A stretch of DNA of 7,811 nucleotides, from contig CAYSNI010000066.1 of assembly GCA_964432465.1 (NCBI GenBank), forward strand, positions 1 through 7,811. The letters are read 5' to 3'. The notes beneath the pieces were generated by a model, which was not told where the DNA came from, did no database searches, and saw nothing but the letters and a program-made list of their open reading frames with translations. Source of the DNA: JAHFLQ01 sp964432465 (GTDB lineage: Bacteria > Patescibacteriota > Minisyncoccia > UBA6257 > WO2-44-18). A program made the translations under genes and the position numbers. Shown here piece after piece: positions 1 through 6,026 of the stretch. Within the stretch, counting starts at the first letter, position 1. Each line of letters opens with the position of its first letter.

Positions 1-1
1 C

Positions 2-18
2 AAATCCCATCGGGATTT
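2..18. repeat. Small palindromic hairpin at the left edge
   Basis: AAATCCC (2-8) and GGGATTT (12-18) are exact reverse complements separated by ATC. Five T residues follow at 22-26 on the plus strand, so it could be a weak intrinsic terminator for a plus-strand gene lying left of the window. The stem is short and the T run starts four bases after it, so it may equally be just a palindrome. Confidence 0.4.
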
Positions 19-19
19 C

Positions 20-113
20 AATTTTTCGACTCAAATCATAGCGGGTTTAACTGCATAATCAAAGCGTTATTGAGAATCTTCCTTTGCATTTTTCAATGGC
101 AAGTCGAAAAATT
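20..113. repeat. 11-bp inverted repeat in non-coding DNA
   Basis: An 11-bp arm at 20-30 (ending TTCGAC) is exactly repeated in reverse complement at 103-113 (starting GTCGAA). The 72 bases between carry no convincing gene, tRNA or recognised structured RNA. A related AAGTCGA also occurs at 114-120. The meaning is unknown; it could be an old repeat end or an RNA stem. Confidence 0.35.
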
Positions 114-140
114 AAGTCGAGTTTCTACTTACCTGGTCAA

Positions 141-302
141 TCCCGTTAGAGACACCCAAATTATGAGTGCCAATTCAATCAAAAACAGTCTAGAATTAAT
201 TAGATGCCGTTATCGGACGGCCGAGCGACGACCGCCTAGGGCGGCCTGCCTACCGGACAGGCAGGCCTGCCTACCGGACAGGCAGGTCTGTCTCTAACGG
301 GA
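141..302. mobile_element. MITE-like non-coding element with terminal inverted repeats
   Basis: The ends are 14-bp perfect inverted repeats: TCCCGTTAGAGACA (141-154) and its reverse complement (289-302). TCAA lies directly outside on both sides (137-140 and 303-306). The match can be read as TCAAT at 137-141 and 303-307 if the element starts one base later, which would fit a short target-site duplication. The interior has no plausible gene: about 90 AT-rich bases, then a GC-rich right end with a small stem CCGCC/GGCGG (232-244) and two tandem palindromes. Short length, inverted ends and flanking direct repeats fit a non-autonomous miniature element, but no transposase is present and mobility is inferred. 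Confidence 0.55.
245..286. repeat. Two tandem copies of a 21-bp GC-rich palindrome
   Basis: Units 245-265 and 266-286 are identical. Each has arms CCTGCCT and AGGCAGG around ACCGGAC, so each can form a 7-bp hairpin. The block lies inside the inverted-repeat element at 141-302 and is far richer in GC than its surroundings. From memory, similar CCTGCC...GGCAGG palindromes are frequent intergenic repeats in Patescibacteria genomes. They resemble REP-type sequences and could act as a transcription barrier or an insertion target. Read as protein they give a repeated Cys-Leu-Pro-Asp-Arg-Gln, which is an artefact. Confidence 0.7.
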
Positions 303-322
303 TCAATTTAGAAAGATTTTGT

Positions 323-331
323 TGTGAAAAA
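323..331 (-). promoter_or_regulatory. Probable DnaA box (reverse orientation)
   Basis: The minus strand reads TTTTTCACA, which fits the relaxed consensus TTWTNCACA. It lies 4 bp left of the perfect box at 336-344 in opposite orientation. The match is weaker than TTATCCACA, so binding is inferred. Confidence 0.4.
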
Positions 332-335
332 ATAC

Positions 336-344
336 TTATCCACA
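336..344 (+). promoter_or_regulatory. Perfect DnaA box upstream of dnaA
   Basis: TTATCCACA is an exact match to the high-affinity DnaA box. It lies 30 bp upstream of the dnaA -35 element, with probable weaker boxes at 323-331 and 359-367. In many bacteria such boxes serve both in origin function and in autorepression of dnaA. Here the cluster would be the upstream half of a bipartite origin. Confidence 0.8.
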
Positions 345-358
345 TATAATTAACAGGT

Positions 359-367
359 TGTTGAAAA
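359..367 (-). promoter_or_regulatory. Weak DnaA-box-like site
   Basis: The minus strand reads TTTTCAACA. It differs from TTATCCACA at two positions, one of which the relaxed consensus tolerates. It lies 7 bp before the -35 element of dnaA, where bound DnaA could repress. This is a low-confidence site by itself. Confidence 0.25.
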
Positions 368-374
368 TTTTTCT

Positions 375-402
375 TTGACGGATGGTGAAATAACTCTAAA
401 AT
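375..402 (+). promoter_or_regulatory. dnaA promoter
   Basis: TTGACG (375-380) and TAAAAT (397-402) are separated by 16 bp, each one mismatch from the sigma-70 consensus. Transcription would start near 409, leaving a leader of only about 11 nt before the dnaA ATG. The bases before the ATG (TTATATTAATCGG) contain no Shine-Dalgarno site, which suggests near-leaderless translation. Confidence 0.7.
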
Positions 403-419
403 GAATTTATATTAATCGG

Positions 420-1784
420 ATGGACTTAAAAGAACTCTGGCAAAGCGCTCTAGCGGAAATAGAATTACAAGTGACGCGGCCGAATTTTGTTACGTGGTTA
501 AAAAATAGTCATTTGGTAGATAAAAAAGATGGCGCGGCATTGATCGCGCTTCCGAATAATTTTGCTAAAGAGTGGGTGGAGAATAAATATTACAAAATAA
601 TTCTTGGCGCCTTAAGAAATATTGATGACACCACCAAAAAACTAGATTTTATCGTTCATACCAATCCTGATCTAGCTCCTAAACTGGCGGAATCGAAAGT
701 GCGAAAAGTTCTTACCCCGGATCAACCAATATTTTCAGAAATGAGAATAGATCCGGAGACAAATCTTAATCCTCGCTATTCATTAACTTCTTTCGTGGTT
801 GGTTCTTCAAATGAAATGGCTTATGCCGCGACCCAGGCAATTATTAAAGAAATCGGGAAGAAATATAATCCATTATTTATTCACGGTGGTGTGGGTGTAG
901 GGAAAACTCACCTCATCCAAGCAATCGGTAACGAAATAAAAAATCTTTATCAGAACAAAGTAAAAGTTAAATATGTCCCTTCGGAAAAATTCACCAATGA
1001 AGTTATCTGGGCTATGCGTAATAAACGCATGGAAACGATTAAAGAAAAATATCGCTTGATTGACGTGTTGATTATTGATGACATCCAATTCATCGGTGGT
1101 AAAACTCGTACCGAAGAAGAGTTCTTTCATACATTTAATGCGTTATATGAAAATAATAAACAGATTATTATCTCTTCTGATCGCCCGCCTAAATTTATTC
1201 CTACATTAGAAGAGCGGCTTCGCTCTCGTTTTGAAGGAGGAATGATCTGTGATATCGGTTACCCTGATTATGAGTTGCGGGTGGCAGTTTTACGATCAAA
1301 ATTAAATGAAAAAAAGGTAGTGCTATCTTCAGAAGTGGTTGATTTGATTGCTAATAGCGTTAAAAAGAATCTCCGTGAGTTAGAGGGAGTTTTAAATAAG
1401 ATAATCTTCTATCAACAGACAAAAAATCAAGAAATTACGCTCGCAGTAGCCTCAGAAATAGTCGGGGAGAGCTCCCAGAAGCCTTTACAACAAAAAACCA
1501 CGCCTGTTCAAGTTTTAAAGGCAATAGTGGATTTTTACGAAATTCCCCATAATGATCTGATAGGGCGATCCCGGAAAAAAGAATTAGTTGAACCACGCCA
1601 AGTAGCGATGTATTTACTTCGTGACGTATTAGATATGTCGTTTCCTTATATTGGGGAGAAGCTGGGGAAAAGGGACCATACTACCGCTATGTATGCTTTT
1701 GAAAAAATCTCACAAGAAGTGAATAAGAATTCAGTTTTGAATAATAAGATCATGTTGATTAAGGAGAAGTTAACAAAAAATTAA
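420..1784 (+). CDS. dnaA: Chromosomal replication initiator protein DnaA
   Basis: DnaA binds origin DnaA boxes, oligomerises with ATP and opens the duplex. The 454-residue protein has full length and all four domains. Domain I covers about residues 1-80 (LWQSALAEIE, FVTWL), followed by a short linker to about 105. The AAA+ domain III has Walker A GGVGVGKT at 156-163, Walker B LIIDD ending at D221, sensor I SSDR at 252-255, the EERLRSRF arginine motif at 264-271 and sensor II NLRELEG at 317-323. Domain IV carries PRQVAMYL near 392-399 and the DNA-contacting signature GKRDHTT at 416-422, where most homologues have G(G/N)RDHTT. The ATG at 420 is chosen because the sequence aligns with the usual DnaA N terminus and the next upstream ATG (401) runs into a stop. 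No Shine-Dalgarno site precedes it. The gene is flanked on both sides by DnaA boxes. Confidence 0.98.
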   Translation: MDLKELWQSALAEIELQVTRPNFVTWLKNSHLVDKKDGAALIALPNNFAKEWVENKYYKIILGALRNIDDTTKKLDFIVHTNPDLAPKLAESKVRKVLTPDQPIFSEMRIDPETNLNPRYSLTSFVVGSSNEMAYAATQAIIKEIGKKYNPLFIHGGVGVGKTHLIQAIGNEIKNLYQNKVKVKYVPSEKFTNEVIWAMRNKRMETIKEKYRLIDVLIIDDIQFIGGKTRTEEEFFHTFNALYENNKQIIISSDRPPKFIPTLEERLRSRFEGGMICDIGYPDYELRVAVLRSKLNEKKVVLSSEVVDLIANSVKKNLRELEGVLNKIIFYQQTKNQEITLAVASEIVGESSQKPLQQKTTPVQVLKAIVDFYEIPHNDLIGRSRKKELVEPRQVAMYLLRDVLDMSFPYIGEKLGKRDHTTAMYAFEKISQEVNKNSVLNNKIMLIKEKLTKN

Positions 1785-1787
1785 CAG

Positions 1788-1796
1788 TTATTCACA
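1788..1796 (+). promoter_or_regulatory. DnaA box downstream of dnaA
   Basis: TTATTCACA matches the consensus TTATNCACA exactly. It lies four bases after the dnaA stop codon and in the same orientation as the perfect box upstream of dnaA. It is the strongest box in the dnaA-dnaN gap. Confidence 0.7.
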
Positions 1797-1840
1797 TTCA
1801 GTAACTATGAAAAACACAATCACCATAAGCCTTCCGATAG

Positions 1841-1857
1841 TTATTAACAAATTCACA
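1841..1857 (+). promoter_or_regulatory. Two tandem degenerate DnaA-box-like motifs
   Basis: TTATTAACA (1841-1849) has one mismatch and AAATTCACA (1849-1857) two mismatches to TTATNCACA. They share one base and both point toward the CTA triplet run that begins at 1862. Individually they are poor, but their position next to the trio-like run is what an unwinding-proximal pair of boxes would show. Confidence 0.4.
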
Positions 1858-1861
1858 AGCA

Positions 1862-1877
1862 CTATTAACTACTACTA
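1862..1877 (-). promoter_or_regulatory. DnaA-trio-like triplet run
   Basis: The plus strand reads CTATTA, A, CTACTACTA, so the complementary strand shows 3'-GAT-AAT-T-GAT-GAT-GAT. This fits the DnaA-trio pattern 3'-(G/A)A(T/A). In characterised origins such trios sit just beyond the last DnaA box and mark where the DnaA filament grows on single-stranded DNA. Five triplets are visible with a one-base slip after the second. Confidence 0.55.
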
Positions 1878-1930
1878 GTTATGTATATAAGAAGAATTAA
1901 ATACAGAAGAGAGTGCATCCCTTTAGTGAA

Positions 1931-1946
1931 TAAATAAATTTATTTA
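1931..1946. repeat. Perfect 16-bp AT-only palindrome before dnaN
   Basis: TAAATAAATTTATTTA is its own reverse complement and ends four bases before the dnaN start codon. It replaces any Shine-Dalgarno sequence at this position. It could be a protein-binding site, part of the AT-rich origin DNA, or chance in very AT-rich DNA. Confidence 0.45.
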
Positions 1947-1950
1947 AAAA

Positions 1951-3066
1951 ATGAAAATAATTATCTTAAGAAGTAATTTAAAAGAAGCATTAGCAGTAGT
2001 AGAGAAAGCTATTTCAGAAAATAGCAATTTACCAATCTTAAAAAATGTTTTTTTAAAAACTTTTAATAATAAAATAAAAATTTGCGCTACAAATTTAGAT
2101 CTGGCGATTACTAAACTAACATCCGCGAAAATAATAGAAGAAGGTGGAATTACAGTTCCTTTCAGCACTTTTTACAGTTTGGTAAACAATAGTGCTAATG
2201 AAAGGATTCAAATTGAAACCGAAAAAAATAATCTAGTTTTCAAAACGGATAATTACAATGCCAAGATTCAAGGTATGGACCTGGAAGATTTTCCAATTAT
2301 TCCTAAAATAAATAATGAAGAACATTATTTAGAGGTAAATGGAGGGATTTTAAAAGAATCAATTCATAAAGTTTTAAGCTCGGCACATATTTCTGAAATT
2401 CGTCCGGAAATAAGTGGAGTACTAATGGATTTTCAGATGACGATGCTAAAATTTGTAGCTACCGATGCATTTCGATTAGCTCATAAAACTATCAATAATA
2501 ATCAATTTAGTAGTAATTTCCCTTATGGATTTAAATCGATTATTCCTTTACGAACGATTAGTGAAGTAGTAAAGATATTCCCGGATAATCAAAATATTAA
2601 AATTTATACTGATAATAATCAGATCCTTTTTCGAAATGAAGATACGGAATTAATTTCAAGATTAATCGATGGGGAATATCCCGATTATGAGCAGATTATT
2701 CCAAAATCAACTGATAGTGAAGTGACAGTAAATAAGGAACAATTAATGAATGCGGTAAAGTTAGCCAGCAATTTTTCCGGGCAGACTAATGATATAAAAA
2801 TAAAAATTGATTCTGGAAAAAAAGTAATCGAAGTTCATTCAGCAAACCAGTATCTTGGAGAAAATAATTATCTAATTCCAATTAAATTAAAAGGGGAGCA
2901 TTTTCAAGAAGTTTCTTTTAATTGGCGATACTTTCTAGATGGACTGAAAGTGGTAGATCATGAAAATCTTATTTTTGCAGTAAATAAAAATAATAAACCA
3001 TCAGTTATTAAGCATCCAGAGGACGAGTCGTATTTTTATATCTTAATGCCGATCAATTCGGCGTAA
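1951..3066 (+). CDS. dnaN: DNA polymerase III subunit beta (sliding clamp)
   Basis: DnaN forms a dimeric ring around DNA and tethers the replicative polymerase and other clamp-binding proteins. The 371-residue product has the normal family length and three clamp domains. Landmarks are LPILKNV (27-33), the ATNLDLAI strand (46-53), VPFSTFYSLVN (69-79), FVATDAFRLAH (168-178), the RLIDGEYPDYEQIIP segment (237-251), FNWRYFLDGLK (323-333) and the C-terminal YILMPI (363-368), which in the family helps form the partner-binding pocket. The ATG at 1951 gives the usual start MKIIILRSNL; no Shine-Dalgarno site is seen. The gene follows dnaA in the classical order and may be cotranscribed with it through oriC, since I found no clear separate promoter. 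It is very AT-rich (8 of 60 G+C at 2041-2100) and rich in Asn and Lys. Confidence 0.97.
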   Translation: MKIIILRSNLKEALAVVEKAISENSNLPILKNVFLKTFNNKIKICATNLDLAITKLTSAKIIEEGGITVPFSTFYSLVNNSANERIQIETEKNNLVFKTDNYNAKIQGMDLEDFPIIPKINNEEHYLEVNGGILKESIHKVLSSAHISEIRPEISGVLMDFQMTMLKFVATDAFRLAHKTINNNQFSSNFPYGFKSIIPLRTISEVVKIFPDNQNIKIYTDNNQILFRNEDTELISRLIDGEYPDYEQIIPKSTDSEVTVNKEQLMNAVKLASNFSGQTNDIKIKIDSGKKVIEVHSANQYLGENNYLIPIKLKGEHFQEVSFNWRYFLDGLKVVDHENLIFAVNKNNKPSVIKHPEDESYFYILMPINSA

Positions 3067-3068
3067 GG

Positions 3069-5657
3069 TTATCTATATAAAATAATCTCTTTCTCTGATT
3101 TATTTCCGGAATTATCAACAACGATCATTCGAAGAATATTTTGAAGATCTGCCTGTATATTAAAAGTTTTATTATAGGAATAATTAGTACCAGGACTTAG
3201 AATTTGGTCTAAGAGAAAATTATTAAAGAATACTTCTATTTTTTTAATTGCTACCGCTGACTGAATATCGGCGATTACACGGATTGAATTAGAGACAAAA
3301 CCGCCATTTACCGGAGAAGAAATGTTCAAAATAAGACTGGAGTTGCCACTTTCAGGCTGTGCGTTATTCGGAATTGGTTTGTTATACAGCTGATCAAAAT
3401 TAGAAATATTCGCTTTTGCCCAGTTGATAACCGGTTCTTCCCAGTTTTGGAACTGGGAATCTTCTTCCGGATGACTTGGCGCTGGGCCAAGCGGGTCGTT
3501 CCGATCTACGTAATATAAAATATCATGAATCTGCGGATAAATTTGACCGTTAGCAGAGTAGTTTACAAGGTATTGTCCTTTGAGTATTGGTTTCTCTGTA
3601 AATAATCCATCTGGCCGCGTGAAAGGTTCGGTCGGCCTATTTTTTAAAGCTTCCGACATAAACGAATTCCAAATTGGAATAGCAGCTAAAAGACTGCTAC
3701 CCTTTTTTTGCATCGGAGTATTATCATTATTTCCGGCCCAAACACCGACTACTAATGATCGGCTATAACCCATCGCCCAGGCGTCACGATAATCATTAGT
3801 AGTACCAGTTTTTAAAGCCACATCTTGGTTTGGGAATATAGTTAACCCAAGACTGTTTTGAAATAGAGGCGCGCGTAGGTCAGGATCAGAAAGGATATTA
3901 TTAATCATTTGAACGTATTGAGGCTCGGCAACTTTTATCGGTCGATCACCGTATTCTTCTAAAATACGCCCATCATTATTCGTGATTTTCATTACTAGAG
4001 TTTGGGTGTGTTTAATTCCTTCTTGTGCCAAAACTGAATATGCATGGGTAATGTCAATTAACTTCACTTCTCCGCCACCTAAAACCAAAGAAAGACCATA
4101 ACGACTTCTTTCGGTAAGAGTAGTGATACCAAAATCTTTTGTGAGGCGTAGCATCGCATCTATACCGGCCAAATAAAGTGTTTTAATCGCGGGCACGTTA
4201 ATTGATTGGGCTAATGCTTTTTGAAGAGTGACCGGCCCGCGGAACTGTTCATCAAAATTACGAGGATGGAAACAACCTTTATCGAGAGTCTCTTCTTCGG
4301 GATTTTCCGGAATTGTGTGGATTTCATTTTTAATATCAAATACTAACGGACAATCCGGATTGTTGTAGGCAAATTCAGTCGGGACATCGAATACTATTGT
4401 GTCAGGAGTAAATCCTTTTATAAAAGCAGAGAGATAAGCGAACGGTTTTAAGGCTGATCCCGGTTGTCGCAGTCCTTGCGTGGCGACGTTGAAGTTTCCT
4501 TCAAATTTACAACTATCACCAACCGCACAATTCTCTGGTTCGGGATTGCCAAAGTAATCCTTAGAGCCAACTAAGCTGAGTATCTGGCCCGTGTTCGCAT
4601 CTTCTGCTACTAGGGCGGCATTGTGACCGGCGTACAGTTCTGTATTGCGTGAAGCCCCGTCTGAGACGGATTTTTCAGCAACCTGCTGAAGATTCCAGTC
4701 CAGTGTGGTGATTACTTTTAATCCTGAGGTGCGGACGAAGTCCTCGCCATATTTATTATTCAAATACTCTTGCACCATCAATACAAAGTGCGGCGCTTTA
4801 ATGCCGGTATAATTTGGCTCAAAAACTAACTCAATTTTTTGCGCGGTTGTTTTTTGTTTCTCGTCTATATATCCCGATTGGAACATTTTTTCCAAGACGA
4901 GATTTTTTCTAGCCATCAAGTCCTCAACGTGAGTGCCGAAAGGAGAATAGTAACTGGGGGCGCGGGGTAAGCTCGCGAGTAATGCCGATTCGGCTAAATT
5001 AAGTTCTTTCGCGCTTTTGCCAAAAAAAGTTTTCGCCGCCGCCTCAATACCATAAGCGTTGGATCCGTAAGGAATCTGGTTCAGATAAAGATTTAAAATC
5101 TCATCTTTACTAAATTGCTTTTCCAACTTTATAGAAAGGGCGAGCTCCTTAACTTTTCTAGTGATGGTGCGATCGTCGGTCAGGAAAGCTTTTTTTACCA
5201 GCTGCTGCGTGATCGTCGAGCCGCCTTGCGAAATGCGACCTTGAATCACGTTTACGCCCAACGCTCGAATGATCCCTTTCCAGTCCACCGCGCCATGATT
5301 GTAGAAATTCGCATCTTCAATAGCGATTGCTGCCTGTTTTGTGGTTTCGGGTATTTCGGAAAAAGGGATGAGCGTCCTCTTCTCTTCGCCATGAATTTCA
5401 TAAAGCAGGACCTCGCCAGTTCGGTCATAGATCCGAGTTGATTGAAAAATTTGCCGATTGGTTAAAAAATCACCACTGGGAAGGTCTTTAATTAGCAGGA
5501 ACAAATAAAATAGACCTATGATGAATAGGCCAATAGCGCTGAAGCCGATATAGCTCAGCTTTAAATATTTCAGGTATCTTTTCCAGTTACGTAGGCGCAT
5601 ACCAGGTAATTTGTAATATATACAGGTAGAAGAACGTAATCGCAGTCGAGTTTTCAC
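3069..5657 (-). CDS. Class A penicillin-binding protein (PBP1A-like, glycosyltransferase and transpeptidase)
   Basis: This bifunctional peptidoglycan synthase polymerises lipid II and cross-links stem peptides outside the membrane. The 862 residues comprise a basic cytoplasmic tail, one membrane helix (about 36-57), and a GT51 domain with EDANFYNH (catalytic Glu 114), GGSTITQQLVKK (145-156), KVKE with Glu 171, and EILNLYLNQIPYG (186-198). The transpeptidase has SALK (Ser401, Lys404), SIN (485-487) and KTGTT (616-620). A C-terminal segment, about 776-861 (ISSPVNGG...IKKIEVFFNN), looks like a bacterial Ig-type domain. Four extracytoplasmic cysteines (377, 383, 436, 462) flank the active serine region. 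The start is GTG at 5657, with AGGAA directly next to it and a promoter 27 bp upstream. An ATG at residue 20 (5600) is a plausible alternative that leaves the membrane anchor intact. The gene is convergent with dnaN, with a 2-bp gap. Confidence 0.95.
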   Translation of the reverse strand: MKTRLRLRSSTCIYYKLPGMRLRNWKRYLKYLKLSYIGFSAIGLFIIGLFYLFLLIKDLPSGDFLTNRQIFQSTRIYDRTGEVLLYEIHGEEKRTLIPFSEIPETTKQAAIAIEDANFYNHGAVDWKGIIRALGVNVIQGRISQGGSTITQQLVKKAFLTDDRTITRKVKELALSIKLEKQFSKDEILNLYLNQIPYGSNAYGIEAAAKTFFGKSAKELNLAESALLASLPRAPSYYSPFGTHVEDLMARKNLVLEKMFQSGYIDEKQKTTAQKIELVFEPNYTGIKAPHFVLMVQEYLNNKYGEDFVRTSGLKVITTLDWNLQQVAEKSVSDGASRNTELYAGHNAALVAEDANTGQILSLVGSKDYFGNPEPENCAVGDSCKFEGNFNVATQGLRQPGSALKPFAYLSAFIKGFTPDTIVFDVPTEFAYNNPDCPLVFDIKNEIHTIPENPEEETLDKGCFHPRNFDEQFRGPVTLQKALAQSINVPAIKTLYLAGIDAMLRLTKDFGITTLTERSRYGLSLVLGGGEVKLIDITHAYSVLAQEGIKHTQTLVMKITNNDGRILEEYGDRPIKVAEPQYVQMINNILSDPDLRAPLFQNSLGLTIFPNQDVALKTGTTNDYRDAWAMGYSRSLVVGVWAGNNDNTPMQKKGSSLLAAIPIWNSFMSEALKNRPTEPFTRPDGLFTEKPILKGQYLVNYSANGQIYPQIHDILYYVDRNDPLGPAPSHPEEDSQFQNWEEPVINWAKANISNFDQLYNKPIPNNAQPESGNSSLILNISSPVNGGFVSNSIRVIADIQSAVAIKKIEVFFNNFLLDQILSPGTNYSYNKTFNIQADLQNILRMIVVDNSGNKSEKEIILYR

Positions 5658-5683
5658 TTCCTGGCATACTAGATACTTTCCAT

Positions 5684-5712
5684 ATCATACAACTAAAAAA
5701 CCCGAGTTTCAA
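5684..5712 (-). promoter_or_regulatory. Promoter of the PBP gene, overlapping a terminator
   Basis: On the minus strand TTGAAA (5712-5707) and TATGAT (5689-5684) are separated by 17 bp, each one mismatch from consensus. Transcription would start near 5677, about 20 nt before the GTG at 5657. The -35 hexamer occupies the loop and inner stem of the hairpin that ends the preceding gene. Confidence 0.55.
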
Positions 5713-5724
5713 CTCGGGTTTTTT
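5695..5724. terminator. Bidirectional intrinsic terminator
   Basis: CCCGAGT(T) at 5701-5708 pairs with (A)ACTCGGG at 5711-5718, and A6 (5695-5700) faces T6 (5719-5724). The hairpin therefore has a U-tract when read on either strand. On the minus strand it lies 19 bases after the stop of the acidic gene, which it should terminate. No plus-strand gene ends here, so activity in that direction would only block antisense transcription. Confidence 0.85.
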
Positions 5725-5742
5725 AGCAGAAAAGGCGGTCAA

Positions 5743-5934
5743 TTAATAGTTTCCGGTTTCTTCCGGAGTTTCTTCCGCTCCTTTTTCTTCTTCTGCTGCC
5801 AGTTCCTCTAAACTTTCCTCAATACCTTCTTCTTCGTCAACGTCGCCATTTTCAAGCTCCTTGTCGTCGTCGCTCATCTTCGAGTCTTCATCAGAGGATT
5901 TGCGGGCGTTTTTGATAAGTTCTAATTCCAGCAT
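5743..5934 (-). CDS. Small highly acidic protein, function unknown
   Basis: I do not recognise this gene. The predicted product has 63 residues: a short mixed N terminus MLELELIKNARK, then an acidic low-complexity tail with runs such as SDDDKELE, DEEE, EESLEEL and AEEEK. By count it has 19 Glu and 7 Asp against 5 Lys and 1 Arg, about -20 net. No membrane segment, signal peptide, cysteine or metal motif is visible; it is probably largely disordered. The ATG at 5934 is preferred over a TTG two codons earlier (5940); neither has a Shine-Dalgarno site. It has its own consensus promoter (5999-6026) and a strong terminator (5695-5724), so it is probably a separate, well-expressed transcript. A DNA mimic, a polymerase- or ribosome-associated acidic tail, or a spurious frame in a short RNA are all possible. 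The clean reading frame and Glu-rich composition favour a protein. Confidence 0.65.
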   Translation of the reverse strand: MLELELIKNARKSSDEDSKMSDDDKELENGDVDEEEGIEESLEELAAEEEKGAEETPEETGNY

Positions 5935-5998
5935 TTTCAAAAAAATTAGTTGCGACCTTTTTAATGTTTTTATTTTTACTACGTAAGCAGTAAGAAGG

Positions 5999-6026
5999 AT
6001 TATATCTATACGAGATTTCGTGTCAA
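5999..6026 (-). promoter_or_regulatory. Perfect sigma-70-type promoter for the acidic gene
   Basis: On the minus strand TTGACA (6026-6021) and TATAAT (6004-5999) both match consensus exactly, with a 16-bp spacer. The -35 and most of the spacer lie inside the last codons of ruvC. Transcription would start near 5992, giving a leader of about 58 nt before the ATG at 5934. It is the best-matching promoter in the window. Confidence 0.8.

Larger units (their letters stand above)
1785..1950 (+). other. Putative oriC (unwinding half), dnaA-dnaN intergenic region
   Basis: This 166-bp gap directly after dnaA holds, in order: an exact TTATTCACA DnaA box (1788-1796); two tandem weaker box-like motifs ending in ACA (1841-1857); the short spacer AGCA; a run CTA-TTA then CTA-CTA-CTA (1862-1877); and an AT-rich stretch 1879-1903. 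The order box, box, short spacer, CTA-type triplets, AT-rich DNA matches the basal unwinding element of Bacillus subtilis oriC, where DnaA-trios on the complementary strand guide DnaA onto single strands. The trio run is broken by one extra A at 1868. Together with the upstream box at 336-344 it suggests an origin split by dnaA. Function is inferred. Confidence 0.7.

Noticed and set aside
1..140. tRNA, 4.5S RNA or other structured RNA gene
   Set aside because: No tRNA-type T-loop motif or recognisable conserved RNA core was seen; only a short hairpin and an 11-bp inverted repeat.
245..286. CRISPR array
   Set aside because: The two 21-bp units are directly adjacent with no spacers and are internally palindromic; no cas genes are present.
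70..297. Open frame of 75 codons on the plus strand upstream of dnaA
   Set aside because: It starts without a ribosome site, crosses the left end of the inverted-repeat element, and its C-terminal third is only the translation of the tandem palindromes.
3438..3459. 9-bp perfect hairpin (TTCCCAGTT/AACTGGGAA) inside the PBP coding region
   Set aside because: Neither strand has a U-tract after it and it lies in open coding sequence, so it is not a terminator; probably chance.
5115..5441. 108-codon plus-strand frame inside the PBP gene
   Set aside because: It is antisense to the conserved GT51 region and has no recognisable domain.
5935..5940. TTG start for the acidic protein at 5940
   Set aside because: It adds only two codons and has no ribosome site; the ATG at 5934 is simpler.
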